NCBI GenBank assembly: GCA_018873245.2
Contig: JAEMBT020000008.1
Location: 7,780,238 to 7,844,237, forward strand
Source: Archegozetes longisetosus
Lineage: Eukaryota; Arthropoda; Arachnida; Sarcoptiformes; Trhypochthoniidae
Length of the DNA: 64,000 nt
Reading direction: 5' to 3'
Both the position numbers and the translations under genes were made by a program. Of this stretch, positions 11,906 through 23,381 are shown in pieces; within the stretch, counting starts at the first letter, position 1, and every line of letters begins with the position of its first letter. The notes beneath the pieces were generated by a model, which worked only from the letters and a program-made list of their open reading frames with translations, made no database searches and was not told the origin of the DNA.

Positions 11906-12114
11906 TGGTACCCATTTAACCTAGGGAGTCACTTTTTAGTCTCAGTCAAAGAGGGGTCATATCTCGTGACCGCAATCACGGAAAGTAAAATGTTTTATAT
12001 ATTTGGACTCTACTTAACGCGTCTGTCACTACGACATCCGAATTTCTTTACGACCAAGCTTGGCAATTTTATACATCTCCTTTTTAGCATTATATTTGTT
12101 AACATTCAACCTCA

Positions 12115-12520
12115 TTTTTACTTTTCATTAGTTGGTTCATTGGCATTAGAGTTAAGATATTGATTGCCATTGATTTAAATCAGGATATAAGCATCCTTCA
12201 AATCAACATTTGCTTAAAAAATGAAATTTCTCATATACATAATCTTTAGATATAATAATTTTGTTTTTAAAAAGCAAATGAATACAAAAATGCCCTTCGA
12301 ATATGTTTCATTAGGATTGTGTTGTTTAAACTCAATTGTTTGTGATAATTCAATAACAACTGAAACGAAATTAAGATTATTTAAAGATCCAATCGTTGAC
12401 TTTAATTGATATAAAATCAATGATTTCTAGGTTTACCATATGCTGAACCGCCAGCTGATAGGAATAGATTCAGATAACCCAAACCTATTGTAAAACATGA
12501 CAAAACAGTAGACACAACAC
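12115..12520 (+). pseudogene. Carboxylesterase pseudogene C (signal peptide and N-terminus)
   Basis: The leader (12115-12290) and the start codon at about 12291 match the esterase at 17040. The frame gives MPFEYVSLGLCC, NSIVCDNSITTETKL and DPIVDFN, then a stop (TGA, about 12407-12409) where the good copy has DFDGYKVNEF. Homology continues with breaks as YAEPPADRNRF-like, then KHDKTVDTT, and is lost after about 12520. It has stop codons and lacks the catalytic region. Confidence 0.8.
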
Positions 12521-12787
12521 ACGACACACTCATAGAATTATTTATCAAGGTTATAAGTGCATGTATCTATTCATGAAATCATTTTTATATAAAGTTTATT
12601 ACTAAATCTATCTTAACTTAAAAGTGGTATTGTTTTGTTGGAGCCCATACTACCACTACTACTGATTAAACAATGTTACAGATTATTTAGATATGTAATC
12701 AATTAATTCAGGATTTAAATTGAGGTAAAAATATGTTGTAAAAGTATAAGTAAACCTAGAGATACAAATGCGAGAAATTTGAAAGCA

Positions 12788-14201
12788 ATGAATCAAATAA
12801 TCATAAAATTAATACTACTAATAAGTTTAGATTTTTTCATTTAACTGACGCTAATTGTGTTAATGGAATTAAATCTTTAGATGTCGGAGTAAATTCAGCT
12901 AACGATGCGATAACTAATAGGAAAAATTTAGTGACAGGACTAACTAACTCGAATAAATGTATTACTTTTGATTCGGGAGATTATTTAATCGATAACAGCG
13001 GATCTACCATTGTAATCAGCAATTTTGTTGGACAAATCTTTATGGATTCTGGATCTAGAATACTTTTCACTAATAAGACAAACAAAGGTATTGTTTTCGA
13101 TTCTGGAAATGGTGCCAAATTTGATGGACTGAAATTTTCCTTTCATGGACCAATGCCTGATTTAAGAATTGGATCAAATGAGTTAATTGAATTTCAGAAC
13201 ACATCAAACACAATAGTAACTGATATTTATATCAATGGTTCGGCAGCGGCTGGACTTATATTTTATAATTGCATTCGACCTGTGGTCAGAAATGCGAGAA
13301 TTAATAATACAATGGCAGATGGACTCCATTTCGCTAACTGTGAGAACCCACAAGCAGAAAATATATTTGTTGAGAATTCGGGTGATGACGGATTAGCGTT
13401 TGTTAACTACGACAGGAGTACATATTATTCCGGAGGATATGCTAATAATATTACAGTACATCGCTCTAAAGCAAGAGGTATTGCAGTTCCCGGTCAGAGT
13501 GGGGTATGGATTCGCAATTTTCTAATTAATCAAACATCGGTTTGTGGCGTATATGTCGCATATGAAACTTCCTATAAATTAAGAGTTCCATCGGACGTCC
13601 TAATTGAAAACGGAGTCGTATATAACGGCGGATCGTATCCCGGACAAAAGGGACTTCAATACGGTCTTGGATTTTTTTACGTGGGAAGAAATATCACATT
13701 TAGAAATATAACTATCGAAACACCGAAAACAAGAGGTGTTTCAGGTGCTGCGTATCCGTTCAATAGAACAAAATTTGATGGCAGTATTGTTTTAGAACCC
13801 GCTGGTTATGTTAATTTGTCCCAAATAACAGTCAAAAATACGCCGAATAGTGGCTTTGATTTACTGGGAGGACATTACAAATTGGACAATGTCAAAGCCA
13901 TTGATACCAATTTTGAGGCATTTGTTTTTACAAATTCTGAAGAAGTCACATACAGTAACATCACTGTAATCAATGCTTCGGCCAATCATTCGTTGCATCG
14001 AGCAGTTACCTTTGGGAACAATAAAAAAATAACTGGCTCTTCAATAGTAGTGGAAGATAATAAATCAGTGGCCACGGATATATCGTGAAGACTTACGGAA
14101 CAGAATCGGGAAATATCGGAACTATTTATGATCGCATCACTAATGGACACGTAATTGTGGAAAATGATTCAAAGTTATTATATAAAATAACCAAGTCATG
14201 A
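12788..14201 (+). CDS. Secreted right-handed beta-helix protein (pectate-lyase-superfamily-like), with two frameshifts
   Basis: The ATG at 12788 opens a good signal peptide (MNQIIIKLILLISLDFF) that runs out of frame in a run of six T (12832-12837). One extra T would join it to DANCVNGIKSLDVGVNSAND and the 385-codon frame starting near 12931. The body has recurring beta-strand turns and the motifs NTMADGLHFANC, SGDDGLAFVNY and a SKARGIAV segment, as in bacterial and fungal parallel beta-helix carbohydrate-active proteins. The frame ends at 14088, but a one-base shift near 14065 continues as GYIVKTYGTESGNIG to a stop at 14199-14201. No intron is visible. It contains many N-glycosylation sequons. 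Its likely role is in polysaccharide binding or cleavage outside the cell; enzyme activity is not shown. Horizontal acquisition is inferred. Confidence 0.75.
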
Positions 14202-15274
14202 ATTTTTAAAATATTAGTTGAATATAAAAACAAGGTTTTTGCAGTTCTTTGCATATAATGTTCTAATCTGTTCTTACGTCAAGTAATAAAATTCCTATTG
14301 ACAGTCATAATTAATATTGAGAAAAGTATGAGTAAGATTTTGACTTCTTTACTTTAAACAAACCTAGAGACTAAAAAGAACGCGAATATAGACATATCAT
14401 ATGAGTTACAAGCTTTTTACAACGGAAAACTGAAGTTTATGCAATTTTCAGAACTTATATAACGCTTTCTAAGTTATTTTGCAAAAGTGACAATGATAAA
14501 ACTTATCCCATTTAATGAAATGACTTACCTTTCTCCGTAAAAATATATGTACTTAGCATGTAACTTTATAAACAATCTTGAAAAGTATTCGCTGGAAAAG
14601 TGCTTCCCTTATCAGTTACTTATTATAATCATTCTACAAGGTTTTACTACTTAATGAATTGAAATAGGATCTCTTGAGTTTACTAATGAAATTGATAAAC
14701 TACTACACTACAGTAATAGCCGAAAACTGAGAATATATGTGGACTTATATTTGTTACAATTGTTGTGCTCATCTTTTCATTCATACTAAAATAAACTGAT
14801 TCTTTCTCTTATCATCACAAGATAGCCTTGTTCTATCCTTAGGTCCAATCAATCGTATTTCACAAGCTTGAAATAGTTACCTCTTAATGCTTCATTTCTA
14901 TTTCTAGATAGATGTCTTAATAGCTTAACATATACTACTAAGTTAGTGATTTATTCTTCAAGCCATTTAGCTTGTGTTTCAATAGACTATTAAGATCAAC
15001 AAGCTTTCCTCTAATTTTTAATTTTGTATCTTTTGAACCTTTATCTCTAAAAATTTTAAAGTTCTATAAAATAATTAGCTTTGTTTTTAGAGAAGTCAAA
15101 GGGTTTTAAAAGATTGCTAAAACCAAATTAGATTTAGATACTGTATACATAAAAAGGCAGAGTATTTTTTATACATTTGTGTGTAAAATAGTAGAGGTGG
15201 ATATTTACAAAAGTCTAGAATCTCTATTGAGAATCATTAAGAGGATGTTATTTCTCGAGATTTCCAAATTTTAA
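14202..15274. other. Intergenic, AT-rich
   Basis: No gene or clear repeat seen. Confidence 0.5.
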
Positions 15275-15480
15275 TTAGTGGAAAACGTCATATTTAATTA
15301 TTAGAGTCCTCAAATAGAGTCTTTAGATATTTTAGTGTTAGAAATTAATATTTTATGAAGAGTTTCTTACTCTCGATCGAGGATTTTCTCGAGTCTCAAC
15401 TCTCATAATTCCCAAAATTTTTGTTAGGAAATTAGTAGAATATAAAATTAAAGTGAAGATATATTGATGCAGTATTTTTA

Positions 15481-16347
15481 TCAGGGGTTGAGTTAAGTAT
15501 TCGAACTATCATATTACAGAGATTACAAGAGAAGTAAACAAGTTTATGAAATATTATTGCGCATTAGAGTAAAATATTAAATTTATGCTTATACTTGTAC
15601 TGGACACCTTGAAAAATACAACAGTAACTATGGAATGCTAGATAGAATTATAGCCATGGCTTAAATACTGTGGCCCTAAGGATTACTGGGCATCTCGCCA
15701 ATATCGCCTCCTTGAAGAACCACCGTAAGAATATCGATTTGAAAAATCATAAATTTCAAATAATGCTAGCGCTCGTAATTTGTATCTCAGGCCTACAAAA
15801 AGTAAGAGTAACATTACAAGATTAGCAGCAGATGATAGTGGCCTTTCATAAAAATCGGGTGTTGGGTTACACAATTTTAGCGAGAAATATAAATGTCAAT
15901 TTTGAAATTTATCTTGATTTTTTGAATCAAGTAATACTTCCAGCGATAAAACCACTACTGATCCGTAGACCAATAATACTCCATGACAACCCAAGATTCC
16001 ATAAATATTCGAAAGTTGAAGAATATTTTGTAAGACATATAGGAATTGAAACACCCGCCTTATAGCCTTGATTTGAAGCCGTGTGACTACGATGGCATAT
16101 ATAGAATAAAGAGGCCTAATAAAGATAAAAGATTCAATACTCCAGATGAACTTGAAATGGTTTATGAAGAAGTTATAGATGGAATAAATCTGAATGGTTC
16201 CGCCACTGGCATTGGACGCCTCCCACTGAGATGGGCGCTGTTCAACCAGACTGGGGGCGAATATATTCACTAATCATTTGTTCAAACTTTAGTTACATTA
16301 AATGTCTTTTAAAATATGATAGTCCAGATACTTAACTCAACCCCTGA
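15481..16347 (+). mobile_element. Internally deleted mariner element, 867 bp, TA target duplication
   Basis: The ends are inverted repeats of about 30 bases (TCAGGGGTTGAGTTAAGTAT and its complement, with an ACTATCATATT tail). They are flanked by TA at 15479-15480 and 16348-16349. Duplicate A has the uninterrupted site (GTATTTTTATTTCTACA at about 8160-8176). The C-terminal transposase half survives in two frames: IVAFHKNRVLGY, IILHDNPRFHK (second Asp) and, after a shift near 16050, KHPPYSLDLKPCDYDG and RIKRPNKDKRFN to a stop at 16273. The N-terminal half with the first Asp is missing. It is non-autonomous. Confidence 0.9.
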
Positions 16348-16987
16348 TATTTCTACATTTTTTTATACAAGTATACCCTTTAAATCAGAACACTTAGATA
16401 AAATCGGCCGATTTTTAAGCATTTTATTATGTAGTACCGTAAATTTCGAGGTTATCGTACTGATCTCTAAAAATAAAGTACATAATTGATTTAGTGCAAC
16501 TAACTTGTATCACAAACCACTTCCAATCGCGCTAATTCATGTACTGCACAAAAAGAAACTTGGTATGTTTCTTTCGTAATAGCCAGTCATTCTCATTAAA
16601 ATTCGCTGATTTGATATTTTACGGGAATAAACAATTGAAGTCATGTTTTTCAAATTGTAATTTCGTGCTAATTTTTAATTAATGATAACTATAAGTTTTT
16701 ATTCATATTTTATTGTAACTAAAAATCAAGATTAAACGAATTCTTCAACATACGCTCCTATTTGGATTTCTAAAATCAATTTCAATTTATTTACTCATCC
16801 TATTAAAGAAATAATTGCTTTTGGTCTCAAAAATTTTCAAGTATTATAGCTGTTAAAATTTATCTCGTTTTTACTTTGCATTAGTTGTCTGGTAGCATTA
16901 GAGTTAAGATATTGCCGTTGATTTAAGTCAGGATATGAACATCCTTCAAATCACCATTTGCTTAAAAACAAGATTTTCTCATAGTCT

Positions 16988-17003
16988 TTATATATATATA
17001 TAT
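16988..17003 (+). promoter_or_regulatory. TATA-rich leader of the carboxylesterase
   Basis: A TATATA run lies about 40-50 bases before the ATG at 17040. It is conserved in the leader of fragment A (9299-9317) and, decayed, in fragment C. A TATA-box role is plausible but unproven. Confidence 0.35.
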
Positions 17004-17039
17004 AATAATTTTAGTTTTAAAAAGTTACTGAATACAAAA

Positions 17040-18838
17040 ATGTACTCAAAATATGTTTCATTAGTATTTTGTGCAATAATTTATTGCTTAAACTCAATTG
17101 TTTGCGATAATTCAATAACAATTGAAACGAAATTAGGGTCAATTAAAGGTTCAGTCGTTGACTTTGATGGATATAAAGTCAATGAGTTTTTGGGTATACC
17201 ATATGCTGAACCACCAATTGGAAACAACAGATTCAGAAAGCCAAAGTCTATAGTAAAATATGACAAAACTGTAGACGCAACACAATCAAAAAGTATATGT
17301 TTTCAAACACTTCATACTTGGATAAAGAATAAAAACGAAAGTGAAGACTGTCTTTTCCTTAACATATGGTCTGAAAATCAAAATGAACATAAATTAAGAC
17401 CAGTTATGTTTTGGATACACGGTGGAGGTTTGACCGATGGAAGTGGTGACTTATTTGGCAGGATTTATCCTCTATATCAGGTTGTTTTGGTTAGCATTAA
17501 CTATCGTTTGGGTCCGTTTGGGTTCTTATATGGTGATGATCCGTCAGCGCCTGGCAATGTGGGCATTTATGATCAGATCGAGGCTTTAAAATGGGTTCAG
17601 AACAATATTGAACACTTTGGTGGCGATCCCTCACAAGTCACTATTTTTGGTCAAAGTGCCGGCAGTTGGTCTGTGAGCTCACTCATTGTTTCTCCACTTT
17701 CTAGAAATCTATTCAGACGGGCTATTATGCAAAGCGGTGCCTATTATGGTAAAAATTTCGGTCATCATCAGAGTAAAGTTTATTCAACTGCTGCCCAAAA
17801 TATGAGTCAAACATTGGGTTGTGCTAACGATAGCAAATGGTTAGACTGTTTGAGAAAAGTAGAGCCTAAAGAAATAGTAAAACACACAACAATCGAAACA
17901 GCAATGGTTTTTGATAATGAACTGTTTCCCAAATCAATCGTGGATTCACTAAAATCAGGAGATTTCAAATTAGGTATCCGCTTACTTAGCCTCTGCCTGT
18001 CCATCTCTTTCTGTTGTATAATGAAACTTGATTTTTAATACTATTTTGTATCCAACAATTTGAAGGTGTCGAGGTTATAGCAGGTGTTACTGAGAGCGAG
18101 GCCACTGTTTGGGCTGTTTCGGGAGATTTCGGAAATAAATTGAGTAATACTTCCGTGCATATCACGAAAGCAGAATATGAAACTCAAATAAGAAAACAGT
18201 ATGGTTATATCGATAAAGCAACACTTGATAAGATATACGACTATTATATATCACATATCGACGAAAGCAAACAAACTTTATTAAGAAAATCATATATCGC
18301 TATATATAGCGACATGATTATGAAGTGTCCAACTTATCTTTATGCTGAAAATTTGGCCAAATTTTCTGCGAAAAATAGAGTCTATTTCTATGAATTGACT
18401 TATAATGATAAGTATTCTCCATGTTATGGTCAGGAATGGAAGGGCGTTTGTCATAGCGATGATATAAACTTTGTTTTTGGTTATGGATCGAAAGCAGATA
18501 ATCCTGAAACTGACTACGAGTTCGGTGTCATGTTTAAGCAATGGTGGACTAATTTCGCTAAAACTGGGTATAACTTTTAGAAACACTAATTTTTTAAACA
18601 TTTTCTTATGTGTGAATCTATTTTTTGAATTTTGTCAAAAAGAAATCCATTATCGCATCCTGTAAGCAATACTTTAGGAGTGAATGTGACAAATTGGCCA
18701 ACTTTTAGAGCCACAGACCAGAGTCCAGTTTCACCCAAGGTTATGGAATTAAATCCAACCAAATTCGGACATCTCTTTGATGATCCATATCGTGGTAATT
18801 GTGATAGAATTTGGAAACAGAATTTCGGAATTGAATAA
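17040..18838 (+). CDS. Secreted carboxylesterase / cholinesterase-like alpha-beta hydrolase
   Basis: There are three exons, 17040-17973, 18066-18567 and 18643-18838, with GT-AG introns of 92 and 75 bases, giving 543 residues. The start at 17040 is preferred over upstream in-frame ATGs because it begins a signal peptide (MYSKYVSLVFC to IVCDN) conserved in fragments A and C. The protein has the EDCLFLNIW motif, the HGGG oxyanion hole and the FGQSAGS nucleophile elbow. The triad is Ser206, Glu323 (TESEA) and His441 (VCHSDD), so the enzyme looks active. Family B esterases hydrolyse carboxyl esters, including lipids, allelochemicals and pesticides; this substrate is unknown. Length is normal for the family. 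It is the only intact member of a local three-copy set. Confidence 0.92.
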
Positions 18839-18965
18839 AATTATATATAACTTTTATTTGTAAATTGTCTAATTTACAACAAAGCTCAATTATTACAGAC
18901 ATTAAAGAATCATTATTTGCAAGTATTGTTTGAAAATTTGAACTTAAATTTTTAAAGACTTTCTA

Positions 18966-19480
18966 CAGTAAAAGTTGTAGAAGCGGCCAGCTGAATGGTG
19001 CGACCAGTTGTGTTTGCGGCCACTCTTTGGGTCGCCCCTATTTTTACGATGCGAAAGCACCTGAGTCGAGCGACCAGTTGCCTAACGCGACCGCTATTTT
19101 CCAAGGCACTATAGCATTGTTAACATTCGATTTAAGCGACCGCTTTAAATGTCAAGAACTGAAAACTTTGAAAGTTTTATTTTTCATGTCAAAATAATTA
19201 AGATATACGCCTTTTTTCAATTTGACATAACTTGAGTGCAGCAAAACTTTGTAAGCAAACGATTTGCAGTTATTTAAAGTAATTTATATCGAAATCCATT
19301 TAAATTAAACTAAATTAATGGCTACAAATCAAGTGGTTAAGACTAGTTGATCATTACTAAGCTTTTTTTGAACAAATATTGTTTTTGAGCTGAATAAAAG
19401 CTTGATTTCTGGAGCGACCAATCGACTTAAGCGATCAGCAAAATTCGCATCAAGAGCGGTCACTTAACTCAGCTTTTGCT
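18966..19480. repeat. GCGACC-rich repeat, possible hAT MITE
   Basis: The ends CAGTAAAAGTTGTAG (18966) and, in complement, TAGCAAAAGCTGAG (about 19485) are similar. Subterminal GCGACC and GGTCGC words recur (18994, 19028, 19076, 19098, 19136, 19413). No target duplication was found. Confidence 0.45.
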
Positions 19481-20322
19481 ATATTACATACAACCCAAAA
19501 AACTGCGAAGTTTGAAATTCTTACTGCTCGAAATATAAGTTATAAGCAATGTTTCTACAGAATCATTTTTGGACACCCTGTACGATCTATCATTTTATAG
19601 AAATTTCCGACTCTTTCAATTCTATTTATTGCACATTCCCTTTGTAATAAATTTAAGAGCAACAAATAACGAATTAAAGTATAATTTGATAATATTTATC
19701 TTAAGCGATAAACTTGAGCCATCTTGAGTAAGCGAAAACTTTCAAAAATGAGAAAAAATGAAATGCCAATAAAGAGGTTTTACAGACAACTCTTTCGCTT
19801 TGTCTTTGCAAATTAATGTTGATGTGAATGACCTAAACTTAAGAATGACTTAATATTCATACTTTTCGCGGTATATACTTTACTATTAAAATAATAATTA
19901 CTCAATAATGAAAATTGTGTTACAACTGTAAAGTCAAACTTCTTAGTCTTAATTTTGATATTTTTATTAAATTTTTGCGATTTCCTTTACCTAAATTTTT
20001 GATATCAGAGTTAATATCGATAACCAGTTTATTCAGTCTAACTTTTGCACTATTTTGAAGTCTATTCAAACAAGTATTTTATGACTTAGTGGAATATATG
20101 TCAACAATAGCTCCGGTAATTCGTTAACAAACCCATCAAATAAATAATAATTGTAGACATTATTTGATTATATTCTTATTCTCTATAATTTTAATGGTTT
20201 ATGCAAAACGTGATGAGTTAGAATTGAATTGATTTTCAATTTACTGGCAGTCGATTTTTGATCTATTAATTATTATTGAGTTATAATTACAACTCATAGT
20301 CTTTCAGAAACAGTTAAAGGAC
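19481..20322. other. Intergenic, AT-rich
   Basis: No gene or clear repeat seen. Confidence 0.5.
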
Positions 20323-21240
20323 TATGGTCGGATAAGAAGAATGTGCTCAAATCGAATAACCAACACAATTAATTTGTGGTACTCTTCGTCCCTCACTAGC
20401 TATATGCAGGAAAAATTCCAAAAGTTACAGGAGGAAGAGATATGAATTTTTCCGAAAAATTTTATTAAAGGGTCTATGGGCTAAAAATGAAATTCAAAAA
20501 GTAATTTTACCCCTTTGACCATCTCCAAACTTAATGTAATTTTCAAGTATTATATACACTAGTGATAAGATATTTTTCACAAAGTATCAAAGTGGTACAA
20601 GAGTAGCTAGGGGGCGTTTTGAGCGGTCAAAAAATTTAATATTATGAGAACGGTTTTTTAAAATATTGAATATCATATTTATCTTTTAGCTCTAATGTTT
20701 TAGGTCCCGTGGATCTTACGTAAATTACGTCTTCATTCTTATTAAAGTTAAACTAATTTTATAGACGGATATAAATCGCAGATCATTTTGAAGTTTTTCA
20801 TAAATAACTGAATATATTCATAAATAAGGACTACTTATAACCGTATAACGCAATTAGTGGCGAACCTAATTATCTTATCATGCTTCAGTAGATGGTGCTG
20901 ACAAAATAAGAAACTTTTAATGGTAAGTTTTTTGACTGCTCGAAACGCCCCCTAGCTACTATTGTACCACTTTGATACTTTGTGAAAAATATCTTCTCAC
21001 TAGTGCATATAATACTTGAAAATTACATTAAGTTTGGAGATGGTCAAAGGGGTAAAATTACTTTTTGAATTTCATTTTTGGCCCATAGACCCTTTAATAA
21101 AATTTTTCGGAAAAAATTCATATCTCCTCCTCTTGTAACTTTTGGAATTTTTCCTGCATGTGGCTGGTGAAGGACGAGGAGTACTACAAATTAATTGTGT
21201 TGATTATTCGATTTGAGCACATTCTTCTTATCCAACCATA
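20323..21240. mobile_element. Foldback MITE, 918 bp, ~310-bp inverted arms
   Basis: Arms 20323-20632 and 20931-21240 are inverted copies, about 95% identical by eye. They start TATGGT(C/T)GGATAAGAAG. The loop of about 300 bases has no coding signal. If the outer TA is the target duplication, this is a Tc1/mariner-type MITE; no transposase is present. Confidence 0.85.
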
Positions 21241-22395
21241 CTTCTTTAAAGATATGTTGAGAATTTTCAACTTTTTTCAGCTTTAATCCTGTTATTTATG
21301 GAAGAAATTAATACTGGAATATAAGACCTGCGTTTACGAGTTTATTGTCCTCCTATCGTATCCAATTCAGTTGACTTTGAAAAGTTAAAGAACAAAGAAA
21401 ATAGAAGGCAATTAACAAAAAATATAAATAAAATAGACATCTGTAAACGTTCATTTTTGTGAGAAAATTCAATGAGTAGATCTAAAGTCTATTAGTTTGT
21501 AATTTGACTATTTTTAATATCACTCTAAAAGAAGATTGGACTTCATTTTATTAATAATATGAATACTATTCGTCATATTATTGATAATTGAATTGAATAA
21601 TAATAATAGAATTTTTGTTAACTTCCAATGAAAAATGTTCGTACGACATTACAATACATTTATCAATACAATCAAAAGCTGGTTATTGTCTCATATTTAA
21701 ACTTACGTTATCTAGTGGAAAATCAGACCTCTTGCAAATGGAAATCAAGGCTGAAAATTGGTTTACAAATAAATTAAAAGATAAATTCAAGTGCAGAAAA
21801 AAACTGAGCTTCAAACTTTGAATTCTGTGAAAATTTTGTGCATTAATATTTGTCATATAATCGAAATCTATTGGATCATCAAGAAATGCGAACTGTATTT
21901 AATGAGAAGTTTTATTTAAGATATAAATTAATTTTGAGAAGTAAACGTCGGTGTGACAATGGTCAGCACCATACTTAAGCATCACGTCAGGGATATTAAT
22001 AAAACAATGAGCACGTCGGACACTTATTGAATTAATAGTAAATTGAACAATAGAATGTTTACAATTCAAGCCCGAGATCCACGCATACGCGAAGTCATTT
22101 TGGCTTTATTTCTAATGAAAAAAATGTTTAACGCAAGTACGAATGTCCTGGCTTAATGCATAATTTACTAAATAACTTTTGTTCTAATATCAACTAGTAT
22201 CCGATCCGATTATAATAATTTTTTATTTGATTTTAGATTTGAATTTTAGAATTTCTTAAAAATTTATGAGATGTCTGTTAATTTCTAAATTTCAATTTAT
22301 TTTTCGTAGCTTAACGGGTGTTAATTGCGTTTGAGAATCAAACACGTTCGATTATTAAACAAAATATCCTTTTCGTCAATGTTATGGTTATAGAT
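21241..22395. other. Intergenic, AT-rich
   Basis: The 68-codon frame at 21615-21821 shows no recognisable domain. Nothing else seen. Confidence 0.45.
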
Positions 22396-22715
22396 CAGTA
22401 ATCGGTACTTGGGGCCCGCGGACCAGATTCGACCCGATCAGTGGTTCTATTTGGCCAAATGAATATTCTCTAAAACTAGATGGGAAATATCTTTACATAA
22501 AAGATATCGGAATTTATTTTTAATAAGTTTATTGAAAAATTTTCTATTAAAATACAAGGTTTAAGAAATTTTTATGAGTAGAATATATTTTTTCATTTAA
22601 ATATTTTTTTAAAATAAATTCTTTTCTTATTTTGTCTTAATTCTATAAATATTGGCCGACTAGTACCTAGATACACTGAATCTGGTCCGCGAGACAGATT
22701 GACTGACGGCTACTG
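22396..22715. mobile_element. Short hAT-like MITE, 320 bp
   Basis: The ends are CAGTA-TCGG at 22396 and, reversed, CAGTAGCCG at 22715. Both have the internal inverted block CGCGGACCAGATTC. The flanks TTATAGAT and TTATGGAC agree at 6 of 8 positions, as for an old 8-bp target duplication. Confidence 0.6.
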
Positions 22716-22821
22716 TTATGGACTTAATTAGTCCTGGAGAAAAAAAATCAAACTTGCATTAATGATTTATTTCTTTTAAAGTAAAATCAGAGAAAACCTT
22801 GTAAAATAAAAAAATTGTAAA

Positions 22822-23381
22822 CTAGTTTTCGCTTTTGTTGGTTTGTTTATCAACAAGTTCAGAAGTATAATCAATTAAAGGGCTGATGTGATGAAAAAAT
22901 GTCTTACTCCTGATGTTGTCTGCCTGTTGACTGAATGGCCGGCCATAAGCACAAAGTGTCACAAAATGTTCACAATTAAAGTCAGTTACACTATAGCTGA
23001 AATTTCCTCTTTTAAATTGATTCAAATATATATAAGCATTCTTTTCTACTTTAAACTTGGGGTTGAGCTGAAGATTCGGATCTAGTTCTTTAGCTGCTTT
23101 TTCCAGATTATTGACTCTACATTCACCTCCTTTAGCCACTTCGTCTAATTTTTCCCTTCGAATGCTAATACCTTTATCCATATCTACTCCTAAATGAATG
23201 ACTTCATTATCCCCAACATAAACAGCCCAATGGCTGAGAATTCCATCCACAATGAACTTCCTTTTAAACTCAATTAAATCTCCAGGTTATGCAACTAGTT
23301 TATCACACGAAATGAATTCTGTAGAACATGCTTTTAATTGTCGTTTCTTTTCATCGCTGAATTTCTTTGAATCAGAAGAGG
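22822..23381 (-). CDS. LRAT-domain protein 1 (NlpC/P60-related acyltransferase), with a nonsense codon
   Basis: The minus-strand exon reads KKFSDEKKRQLKAC, then CDKLVA, a TAA at 23287-23289, then PGDLIEFKRKF, LSHWAVYVGDNEVIHLG (catalytic His in HWAVYVG), CRVNNLEKAAKELDPN and FNCEHFVTLCAYG (catalytic Cys in NCEHF). LRAT/PLAAT proteins transfer acyl groups from phospholipids or act as phospholipases at membranes. The TAA falls just before the conserved PGDLIEF, where Lys or Glu would be normal, so this copy is dead, misassembled, or starts downstream. An acceptor at about 23382 suggests an upstream exon not found. Unlike the paralogue at 26495, it lacks a C-terminal membrane segment. Confidence 0.75.

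Larger units (their letters stand above)
15275..17085. repeat. Segmental duplicate B (partner 7960-9390)
   Basis: This is the same sequence order as duplicate A, with the uninverted form of the 110-base segment at 16386-16495 and no hAT MITE there. The insertion 15481-16347 is specific to this copy. It leads directly into the intact esterase. Confidence 0.85.

Noticed and set aside
12214..12420. 68-codon minus-strand frame
   Set aside because: Antisense shadow of esterase fragment C; the same shadow occurs opposite the good gene (17081-17266).
16935..17039. Longer N-terminus for the esterase from the ATG at 16935
   Set aside because: It would translate the TATA-rich leader and bury the signal peptide; the ATG at 17040 is conserved in two other copies.
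22888..23085. Plus-strand frame opposite LRAT gene 1
   Set aside because: Shadow of the minus-strand gene, which has clear LRAT motifs.
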